64,000 nt of DNA, taken from contig OW804098.1 in assembly GCA_942159475.1 (NCBI GenBank), positions 112,719,916 through 112,783,915 on the forward strand, in the 5' to 3' direction. The notes under the pieces are model-generated. The model saw only the letters and a list, made by a program, of their open reading frames with translations. It ran no database searches and was not told the DNA's origin. A program made the translations under genes and the position numbers. Below are positions 46,870 through 58,800 of the stretch, one piece after another (position 1 is the stretch's first letter; each line of letters opens with the position of its first letter). Source of the DNA: Sthenelais limicola. Lineage: Eukaryota > Annelida > Polychaeta > Phyllodocida > Sigalionidae.

Positions 46870-49800
46870 CTGCAAAACAATCAAAATAAAGAACAATAAC
46901 AGGGATTATTATACACGCATTCACTACCGAGGCCCCGACAGCCGCTCATTACTTGTAACACAGTAATGGACTAGTACATTACCGGCGCGTTGTCATGCCG
47001 ATGCAAGTTTGGTGGCGCAAGATTGCCGAAGCAAGTTTGCCGGAGCGAGTGCTTTCTTCCTCGATCGTTTCACCTGTTTCTAGTTATATTCCTTTTGTAA
47101 GAAAACCAGATATGCTAAATCCTATTATTATCTTTTTAATTAAGCATGTTTTACATGCAAAATTAGGCATGTATAATAATCAATTTATAGGACTCGTTTT
47201 CCGGAAGGACGCATAAGTAAAGAACTCGATCTATGATCTTGTTCTTTACTTATGCGCTGTGCGTCAACTCGTCCTAAGTAAATAATGAATTATATTCAAA
47301 GTCATTTCAACAGTATGAGTCATATTCACACAGCAAAATCGTTCAAGAAATGAATGTGGGGTCATGGCAAAAGTACTGAATCATTTCTGGCAAAGAGAAA
47401 AGCAGTTATTTGTGTCTGTGAACGCCACAAAATGGCAGTCCTCATCCGTATTTTCAGTACTGCCTTTAGAGTTGTGAGGCTGCCAAATGCATGATACTGA
47501 AGCGGTGTCAGTACCCATAGAGGACGGCCAAGCATGGTCCCGTCCTCTCGGTCTCTGAGCACCACTTAATTTGTTGAATCAAATTTTGTGATTGAAAATT
47601 TGAGAATTTCAATTTTAGGGATGAAAATCATGGAATTCAAAGGAAATTGGACACTAAATTAGAATTTCAAAAATAATGATTTCAGTAGAAATATTAAAGA
47701 CTTTCATCCTTGTATAATACAGGGTTGGTTGAAAAGTGTTTCCTGTAAGTTCATTATTTAGTTGGTTGAAAGAATTAAAAAGTAACACATTTTTTACATG
47801 AAAAAAAGATTAACACCAAAATATACCTTTGGAGGGTGGACAGCGTAAAGTGGGTGGCAGTTTAAGTATATTAGGTATTGCACATTTGTACTGAAGATCT
47901 TCCTGCAAATCAACATCTTCCACATCCATCTCATCTGGTCCTTTATCGCAGAGCAATGACATAATGTCACCTGTCATAAGTGACCACGGTTGAAAATCAA
48001 GAAGGAAAGACACATCATCTGCAAGCTTCTTCCAGTGGGCTGAATGTTGGTAATTCCTTTCCACCTGGGAGTATGAAAAAATTGTGAACTTCGTCTCAGG
48101 AAAGAGGTAGAGATAGCAACAGTGAACAAGTTGAAGAAGAATTGTAACCCATTTGTGTTGGCAAATGAAACGTATCACTCTTGTGAAATTTTGACCAATA
48201 AAATATGTTTCAAAAAGACATCGAATTTGGCATCTCTGGTAATGATGTTTTTATAACTACATACAGCTACATTAATGTCATAATATTATGGACTGTCTTT
48301 GGCTATATGCATGTAAATGAATCATTGCTAATATTTGAAAAGAGCAGGGTATCGTATCCCATTAGCATGTTTCCTCTCTTGCCCTGATAGGACCAAATAT
48401 ACAAAAAGTATTGTATCAAACCAGGGCGTAAAGCAACCAATTTCCTCCCCCCACCACCTCCCTGTTAATCCTAAAATTAAGAATTACTTTTCTATGACTA
48501 TTCCAGAATTGCATGACTTTCCAGGGCTGGAAAGTCAAATTGGAAAAACTGGAAAAATAATTTGATTTGCATGAGTAAATAATTGAGTTGAAGTCACACA
48601 AGTGGAGGAGACGGTGGCAGTTGCACATGATCACGGTTGCTTGTATGACAAGCCATTTGTAAATAATTCGACAAACAGTGTTTATCGGTCGATAAACACT
48701 TAAAACACTGTTTTACAAAGGAAAAACAATGTGTAACCTTGAAAAACAGTGTTAATCGAATGATAAACAGTGTTTATAGAGCTAAAACAATGTTTCTCAA
48801 TGTAAAACAGTGTTTCTCATTGATAAACATAGTTGTTTGGAAAATTTTGTATATCAAGTGATAATGGTACTTTTTAAGCAAAAGTTTGATAAACAAACTT
48901 GATAAACTGTTTCTCATAGTAAAGCAGTGTTTATCAGTCGATTAACACAGATTTTAAATAATGATCCTTGATCTTTAATTTGATATCGAAGTGGGTGCAT
49001 GAAAAACATTGTTTCTCCTCGATAAACATTGTTTCTACTCGATGCTCGATAAACAGTGGTTGCCAACATCCTGGTAGACCACTACTCCTGGTTGCCCTCA
49101 AGGTATCCTGCGCTAGGGGCAACTGGGTGGGCAACCGTGTGAGCAGGTGGGCAACCGGGCGGGCAGGCAACCAGCAAGTGGCTGGGTAAGTGGGCAGGCA
49201 ACCATTAAGTGCATGGGCAACTGGGTAAGTGGGATGGCAATCAGCTAAGTGGGCGGGCAACCTGGAAAGCAGTTAGGCAACCAGGGAAGTGGGCGACAAT
49301 TGGGAAGTGGGAAGGCAACCGGGTAAGGGGTTGGGCAACCAGGGAAGTGGGTCAGCAATCGGGGTGGGTCAAGGTCGAGAACGATGGAACCCTAGTGGGC
49401 AACAAGAGTTTAGGGCAACCCAAATTAGTGGGTACCATTAACCATCTGTTGGACAGGCGGGGGTAGGCCTTGAGGGTAACTGTGTAGTGGGCAGCTAGTG
49501 GGCAACATGAGTGTTGGGCAACCATGGGCAGTGGGTTAAACTGTTGGTACAGAGAAAACAGTGTTTTTCAAGGAAAAACAGTTTACTGTTTTTCCTTGTT
49601 TAACAGTGTTTCACCTTGATAAACACTGTTTCTCATTGATAAACACTGTTTCTCATTGATAAACACTGTTTCTCATCGATATCAATATCAGAGTTTGAAT
49701 GTGATAAACACTGCTTTTCCTTGATAAACCGTGTTTCTCCTCCAGAAACGCTGCTTCTGCTTAATAAACACTGTTTCTCCTCCAGAAACACTGTTTCTGC

Positions 49801-52800
49801 TTGATAAACACTGTTTTTCCTCCAGAAATGCTGTTTCTCCTCCAGATACGTTGTTTTTCCGCCACAAACACTGTTTCTCCTCCAGAAACACTTTGCCAAT
49901 CTGCTTCCCTGGTTGCCCATTGGCTTCCCGGTTGCCCAACTGTTTCCCAACTGCTTCCCTGGTGGCTCATATGCTTCTCCGGTTGCCCCCTAGTTGCCCT
50001 CCCACTTATCTGGTTGCCCTTCCACTTACCAATGTGTTATATTTCCCCAGGTGCCCACCCGCTTACCCACTTGCCCACCCACATACCAGTTGCCAACCTG
50101 CTTTCCCTGGTTGCCCACCTACTTTCCCCTAATGCCCACCCGCTAACCAAAACTGGTAGCCCACCTTAGTTGCCCACCTGCTTCCCCGGTTGCCCTCCCA
50201 CTTCCCTGGTTTGCCCACCCACTTCCCCAGTTGCACACCTACCCCAGTTACCCTTAATCCAGAATGCCTTGAGTGTAGGGCAACCAGGGGTAGTGGCCAA
50301 CCAGAGGGTTGGGCCACCATGACCAGTGCCTAGAGGGTAACAATCTTTATCAAGCAGAAACTACGTTGGTTTCTGGAGGAGGAACTGCATTGGTTTCTGG
50401 AGGAGAAACGATGTTTTTCAAGGAGAAACGATGTTTATCGAGGAGAAACAATGTTTATCGAGGAGAAACAATGTTTATCAATATGAAAATAATGATATCA
50501 AGCTGAAATATTGATATCGGTCGATATACAAGTTTTCCTCAAACAATTCTGTGTATCAAAGAGAAACCCTGGTTTACCTTCAGAAACACTGTTCATCGAG
50601 CTAAACATTGTTTTTCAATGGGAAAACGCTGTTTATCAAGCTTAAACATTGTTTATCAATTGAAAAACAATGTTTTAGCGTGATAAACAGCGTTTTTCAA
50701 TTTGAATGTTGATATCACTTGAAAGACAGAGTTTCGAGGTAAAACATTGTTTTTCAAATGACAAACAGTGTTTTAGGTTGATAAACAAGTGTTTATTGAC
50801 CGATAAACAGTGTTTACCGAATTATTACACAAATGGTTTGCCATATGCTTGTGGTCTGATGGAGGAGCATTATTACTAATCCCCACATTTTTTCCTTCTT
50901 TAGAATATTTATACAGCGCATTAACAATTACAATAATGCTTACAACTAGTCATGTAACAGGTGCAATGTCTGGTTTGTAAAACAGATCTGTTTTAGTGAT
51001 ATGGGCTCACAGGTGATATATTCGATTAAGAATTCCATGCCTTCTGCCCATTACTGTCTCTCACTACCATTTAGTGCTATCACTTGTCTAGGTTCTACAC
51101 TAAGGGACTTAATTACACTAGTTGGTTGGTTGGTTGGTTGGTTGGTTGTGGTTTGGTATAAGTCAGCTTGAGGTAACTTCTTGACTTACTTATGAGTAGG
51201 GTGAGGAGGTTTGGGTTTGGGTTAGTCAGCGTGAAGTTTCTGCTTGACATGTGATTGTAAGTTTGTGGTGTTTATGTTTGAAGTAGAGTTTTTAGGGAAG
51301 TTTGGTTTGTCAGCGAGAAGTTACCGCTTGACATTTGTAGGTGTTGTGTGCATTGTTATGTCTTGAGTGACTCTTTGAACTGTTCATATGTAGGTGTGTT
51401 TTTTTCTGCCGAGGAGAGGCTGTTCCAGGCTTTGGCTACTCTGTAGCATGGGGCGTTTTTGCATGCTTCAGTTTTTGGTAGTGGTAATGGTAGTTTGTTG
51501 GTGGGTTGTGAGCGTGTGGATCTAGTTTGGGTGGATGCCTCATGTAGTTGTTCTCTTGAAGGCTTGCACATGGCAAAGCAGGTGTTTTTGACGTCTGTCT
51601 GCCAGGCAAGACCCAGTTATGCTTGTTTGTGGGATGCTGGCTCATGCTTCTGGGTGGGTGCGATGATGCAGACTGCTCTGGTTTGGATGCGTACTATTTT
51701 GTGTATGTTGTTTTTGGTTGCAAAGTTATATATTGTGGAGCTGTAGTCTAGCGTGGGTAATACCTTTGTTTTGTAGATTTTGAAAGTTCTGTGAGCATAT
51801 GTCTTATTGTTGGTAGCATGAATAGTTTGTGGTTTGTTGTTTGTATCAGGGCATCTACTTGCTCTTGTGAGTTTGTGGTCTAGTGTGGTGCCTAGGTATT
51901 TGTAGTGTGGAACTAGATCCAGTTCAGTGTCATGTAGTTTGAAGTGGTAGGGGCAGCGGATTTTCAGTGTGAAGGCTAGGACTTGGTCTTTATTGTCAGT
52001 TTTTTGTGGCACACCAGTCTTGTATTGTGTCTAGGGGTGACTGGAGTGTTGGGACAGTGTTCAACCACTCAATATTGTAAACAGATCAACAGAATGCACC
52101 ACTTTTACATCCTGGGTATCTCCCTCCTAATATAGAAAATCCAGTAATAGTACTAATCTATGGCATACATACATATGGGTCCGATTTTCAGGAAATGTAC
52201 AATTAGCAGCTGTACACATTTAGTAAATTCTGCTAAATTAGGCTGCAATTTGGTCAATAGTAGGTAAATTTGAGTATATCCGGCATTGCATTTAATCTAG
52301 CAATCTCTTTGGTTAGGTTGAACTGTATTTTGAACTTTATTTTCGTCTGAAATTTGGGTTATTTGAGAAGATTGGTGAAGGTGAATTGTACATTTTCTGA
52401 ACATCTGACCCTCATAACATTTTGTTATTAAAAAGATACAAAATCAACCAACCTCAAGTTCTATTTTATCCAGTTCATCCAGTTTCTTAGCCGCCCAAAC
52501 ATCTATCCATTGTTTAGCCCTCTTTCGCTGCCATTCAATTACAGCTTCCAGACTCTGTCTTTGTTCAGCGAGAAGCTTCCTATAGTCAAGTAAGTCTGCT
52601 GCAACGGTAGCATGCTGATCCTTCAACTCAACAAGGTTCTCTTGCATGGATTCCAAGTCAGTCCCAAACCATTCTAGGTCAGTTTCCTCTTCTTCCAGTA
52701 TATTTCCAGCCCAATCTTCACTGCACAGCTCACACCTGGGTCAGATTTTCAGAAAATGTACAATTCATCTTCACCAATCCTCTCAAATAACCCAAATTTC

Positions 52801-55800
52801 AGACGAAAATAAACTTCAAAATACAGTTCAACACAACCCAACAGATTGCTATAATCAATGCAATGCCGACTATACTCGAATTTACCGAGTATTGACCAAA
52901 TTGCAGCCTAATTTAGCAGAACTTACTAAATGTTTAGAGCTACCAATTGTACATTTCATGAAAATCTGACTCACTTGTAAATTTTTGTATCGTGATAGAA
53001 TTCAACAGTCTCTTCTTGATCATGTAAGCAGCACCTAGTTGATTGATGGCAATGGATTATTTTAGTCTTTGTTTCATCTTGGGCAGCTTCATTCATCGAT
53101 ACATCCATCTTCTCATCTGAGCTTGTTAGCGTGAGGAAACAGTCATAACAAAATGTTATGAGGGTCAGATGTTCAGAAAATGTACAATTCATCTTCACCA
53201 ATCCTCTCAAATAACCCAAATTTCAGACGAAAATAAACTTCAAAATACAGTTCAACACAACCAAAGCGATTGCTATAATCAATGCAATGCCGAATATATA
53301 CTCGAATTTACCGAGTATTGACCAAATTGCAGCCTAATTTAGCAGAACTTACTAAATGTTTAGAGCTACCAATTGTACATTTCATGAAAATCGGACTCAC
53401 TTGTAAATTTTTGTATCGTGATAGAATTCAACAGTCTCTTCTTGATCATGTAAGCAGCACCTAGTTGATTGATGGCAATGGATTATTTTAGTCTTTGTTT
53501 CATCTTGGGCAGCTTCATTCATCGATACATCCATCTTCTCATCTGAGCTTGTTAGCGTGAGGAAACAGTCAGCACAAAGAAAGTTCCCATTGGGTGTAGT
53601 TAAATGCATTGGAGTGTCGTCACCTATGGAACGCTTGCAGCTTTCACAATCGTTTTTTACATCCAGTCTCTTAGAAACTAGTTGACAGAGTTCTTGGAAA
53701 GCTTCGTCCACATCCAGACCAAGGTCTCCATCTTCACCAGATGGTGTTGCCAGAGAAATAACACCACAGACTGGGCATTTAACCTCTTCTTTTTTGTCAT
53801 CTTTTAGGGTAAAACTTGCGCCTAGAACAAATATTTGTATGGTCAGAAATAGCTAAAGAGAAGAGAAGGGCCAGACTCTTAAAGTGGCTAAGATAGTTAA
53901 AATGAGTGGTCATGAAATCTTGTGAAACCGTTTCAGGGTGCACCAACAGTCAGGGTGGACACAATTGATGGATCATCTTTGAAGTAGATCCAAGCCCATT
54001 TGAGGAGGGGGAGGAGGGGGAGGAGGAGGAGGAGGGAGGGCAGGGTTTGGGGGTTCTCCCCATAAGAAAATTCTGAAAATATACTGATTACATGGTGCAC
54101 TTCATATCCAGTACTAACATCTAAGTACCAAATGGGGTCTGCACTGAAAGCAAAAACGTCTTCATTCTAAACAGTCGTGAAGACGCTTTTTTTGCCCCCA
54201 CTTTTGAGACGTTTTTTTCCCCAAAACGTTCTCAAAAACGTTTAGAGGGAAAAACGTCTTCAAGCAAAAAAGTGTTTAGAGGGTAAAACGTCCTCAAGTA
54301 AAAAAGTGTTTAGAGGGTAAAACGTCCTCAAGTAAAAAAGTGTTTAGAGGGTAAAACGTCCTCAAGTAAAAAAGTGTTTAGAGGGTAAAACGTCCTCAAG
54401 TAAAAAAGTGTTTAGAGGGTAAAACGTCCTCAAGTAAAAAAGTGTTTAGAGGGTAAAACGTCCTCAAGTAAAAAAGTGTTTTCAGTAATCATATGGTCTT
54501 GATTAACATATTTAGGTCATCGTTTCTCAGGTTATGGATATTTAATATTTTGCACTTTATAATGCTTCTAGGGATGTAGGAGCTGGAACAACACAACACA
54601 ACAATGGCAGATTCAGTCAATCATCATTTATTTAATTGCGTTGATCTGTGCAGAAGTAGATTACATTATACATTTTTACATTTAACAATCACAGGCATAT
54701 GAATTGTGGAACTCGTATAAAATCAAAATCACATGCATTTACATTAATTTGAAACAGAGACCATAGACGACCCAGATAGATACATAATGTAAAGTGATTT
54801 ACAGATCAACAAAAGCGCATTTCACTGCACTCTTTATATTTCTAAAACTAAATGCTAAAATGCTACAGCGTAATACCTGCTGACAGGAAAATCCCCAGGT
54901 CAAGTATATCCATACAATCAGATCAAACTTACATCCGTACAAACCGTATCACTTTTTCTGAGGTCCTAGGGGGCATATATTCTATGAATAGCATAGAAAA
55001 CCCATTTGCAGGTAGGAGGAGATATTCATCCCAACAATGAGCAAGGTTTAAGCCTGCATGTCTCATCATAGCCTTATAGCATACGTAGATATATTAATTC
55101 TTATTTTTGCACAAAAACAATTTTAAATAAAACCAAAATTTATAGTCTGCACCCACATCACTGTAGGATATCCACCAAAGAAGTGGCATATAATATTATA
55201 TAAATATGAAATATAAATCAAATATTTTAAATTAGTTTCCAACAAAAACTAAATATTAGGGTTAGACCATCTTAATATGGTTGTCGTCCATCCTAAGGAA
55301 GACATTTTGAAAGGGATACAACCCTGCCCCATCCTCCCCACCCAACCTTCCTGTTATGAGCAGAGAAATTTCAGTTGAAAATGACATTTGCTCACCGCCT
55401 TAGGATTTGTATAGGACGTCGCATTCATTCATTGTGACGTTGCTAAAACAAATAAATATTGGAGTTTTTTCTCAAATTTGTGTGTCTATATCATGGGAGA
55501 TGGTCCCTAGACACAATTGTGACTGGCAGTTATAAAATGTTATGGTCTGTTCCCCAGATGTTATATGTTTGGCCACCTCGCTGTCAGGCAATCTTTTCAT
55601 CATCATCAGCAGGAGTCCCTTTGGAGTGGTTCCACTAACTTGGGAATGCAGCTCAAACTGAAGTAACAATTGATAATTTGATTAAGATTTGATTGAACAT
55701 ATTTTCATCCATATTAAGATTTTCTATGTATAAATGTGGAGTTGAAAGTTAAAATTAAAACCTTAGATACAATGATGATTCCTCTCAAAAGTATTATTTG

Positions 55801-58800
55801 TTGCAACTGCAGCATGGTCCCTGGGGTTGGTACATTTCTCTCATCATAATGAACATTTTTCTTTTATTATATTATTTAAGTTTGGGTTCAAAGTGTCCCC
55901 TACAGGGCATGTACATTTCTAGTATTACATATAAGGAGGACTGGTGGTCGGCAGACATTAGAGACCAAAGTTGTTACCATTTCATGAACTACAAACAACA
56001 CAAAAGACCTCTCCCTTTGCATGTCCCTTCGTCACTGTCTGTGCGAAAGTTTAAATTATAGCATAAACATGGTACAATGTTATTGCTCCACTGACAAAAT
56101 AGTTGGCGAAGTTGGTTGCAAGGGCAAGAGGTTCTGACTAAGTTGGAACCTCATAGGTGCAGGGTTGTTCAATTTTAAATGACTTTTAATGACTCTTTAG
56201 GACGAAATACAAAATTTAATGACTTTTAATAATCATTAAAAAGGAAAATCTGAATTTAATGACTATTAATGACTCGCGGACCCATGATGAAAATCCAATA
56301 CTTACTCACAACAAGAATGCATCTATGTGTTTTGGTCCCCACCTTGCGCCTCTGGGAAAACCTGGACCTGGCCTTGTCAGAAAATGCGATCTCATTAGTT
56401 TTTGAAAGGGTTTCCAATGTGGCACTTCCCATCACATTCATACTGAAATAGGATATACATCAATTTTAATTTCAGTTCATCGACAAATATAGGGAGTGTT
56501 GGATGGAATGAGCAGTGTATGGAGCGGCTGACAGGTGATGGGAGGACAACCAGGATGAGAGAGTGAGATGAGAATAGAGAGGGAGAGAAGGAGAGAGAGC
56601 GGTATGACCATACATTACTGGATGCGGGGGGGGGGGGGGGGGGGGGAGGTAATCGGTTGCTCTGACCCCATCCTTGTAAATGTGGTCCTACCAGATTGAG
56701 TGAGTGCTTTATGCCCTTATCAACACATTGAAGGTTATATCAAGGGCGGGAGAGTTGAGAGGGAGGCGGTTTATGATCATACCCAAGAATTAGAGAGATA
56801 GAGAAGGGAGAGAGACAGAGAAAAAGAGACAGAAAGGCACTTTATGGTCTTACCCAGGACCAAGGTCCTATCAGAGCGAGAGATGAAACACACTAACAGG
56901 ATACAATACCCTGCTCTTTTCTAATATTAGCAATGGTTCTTTTTTACATGTGTATAGTCATAGGCAGCTATACACATGGCCAGCCTTTTTTGTAACCCAG
57001 TCGGCGTGCACTGGGGTGGGAGGTGAAATGATGCTTCAACAGTTTGTGGTAAGATGCTATGGCATTTGAATCTAGGACTCCAGGAACCTCATAGTTTAGA
57101 GTCCAACACCTTACATTAATGATGTCATAGTCTACCTCAATTTTGAGGGAAGGGGGAGATATGAAGGAGGGGGCAAGAGGAGGACAGGGGAGAGGGGGAG
57201 GGAGGGGGCAGGCTATGGGGCAGGAGGGGAGCCAGGGGAAATGAGAGACATTTAAGGGAGAGGTTGAAGAGAGGGAGAGATAGAAATATTGGGAAAGTAG
57301 GATGAGTTGGAGAGAAGCGGGGATAGAGGGGCCAAAGATGGTGGGAAAACAGGGATGAGAGAGTGAGAGGTGTGACAGAGAAAGAACTGAAAATAGAGAG
57401 GTAGAGTATAATAATAAATCACACAATAAACCAGGAGAGGTTAAGCGGGTGTGAGTTGGTTGATTGAAATGAAAATAAAGGAAATAGAATCCAATACTTA
57501 CACTCAATAAGCCTTCATTGATGTCGGTTGGTCCCCACCTTGCCATTGCCTAGAGCTTGTGGGACAATGCAATCTGATTAGAAAGTGTTTCATAGATATG
57601 GCGTCTCCTATAATACTTCGGATATTCATACTGAAATAGGATATACAGACATCAATTTTAATTTAAAGTGAATGGGTTACATAACAATATAAGTGCAATG
57701 CGTTGTATCATCAAAGAGCCTAGATTATAGTAGTTGGTTTTAAAAAAGCTAGCTCTGATCAAGGTTTCAAGCAATAAACATAGAATGAAACAAATCAGTA
57801 AATTGTTCCCTTACCAATGCCTGTCTTCAACTAATTCCTTCCTCTATAGCTGTGGATTGGTCATAATTGCATGAGTCCTGGAAATGAGAAATAAAATTAT
57901 ATCAACATTTTATTTGGACGTAGGGATAAGAACAAGACAACATACTACTGCCTATTGCTTTAGTATCTTTCGATACTAGAAGGGAAGCACAGCTGATTAG
58001 CGTAATTGTTAAGTTCTTTTTTGCTTTTCACGATATAGGCCAAGAAGAATACTAAACCATACCAAAAATAACCCTAAACCTAACCCTAAATTGGTTGTCC
58101 TAAGTCAGTAAAGGTAGTAGTGGATTGTCCCTAGTAAAAACTGATTAGTAAAATAATTATTTGACTAAAAAAAAATATATCACTAAGTTTTGAAGCGGGG
58201 CCTATAAGTCCAACACCTCTGTAACGGTCAGGGCCTATAAGTCCAGAGCTGGGCCTATAAGTCCAATCGCCGGGGCCTACTGGGGCCTATACGTCCAATG
58301 CGCAGGGCCTATAAATCTGGGCCTATAAGTCCCGGGACCTCTAGGTCTGCACCCCCTTGAACTAGTTCCCGAATAATAATATATCCTTGCTGACCAAACA
58401 GCTTTCCAAACTTCATAGTCAAATCAACATGACATATCATTCAATGTGGCTCATAAGAGTTTATATTGAGTGATACTAGCCTATATATTTAGCAGATTTC
58501 TCACGATTCCAACCATATTGATACTATATTGTACTGCAGGGTTCTAACCAGGATCAGTTGATCATGGTGTATTTGAGACAAGAACCTACCAGAGTTATCA
58601 ATAATTATATGTTTTCATGTTGTTTATCCATTGGAACTATTCATATAGGAATTATCAATTACTAAATAAATGAATAGCTTAATCAAAACAGGATTTAATG
58701 CAATAAATTTAGAGAAAATTGTACAGGGTAGCATGAATTATATTCAGAATATCAATCTCAGGCTCCTTTAGATTCAGCATGCACCACTCAGGACACTCAG

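Noticed and set aside
46870..46924. Methionine at 46924 as the start of the propeller protein
   Set aside because: The first 18 residues are intron sequence upstream of TTTTGCAG. The phase fits the linker exon instead.
49633..50506. Several frames rich in FLEEKQC or Pro/Leu
   Set aside because: Translations of the AAACAGTGTTT and GGTTGCCC repeats inside the fold-back element.
56968..57546. 192-codon minus-strand frame starting MARWGPTDINEG
   Set aside because: Only the first residues belong to an exon-like module ending at a GTAAGT donor. The rest is composition-driven from a GA-rich tract.
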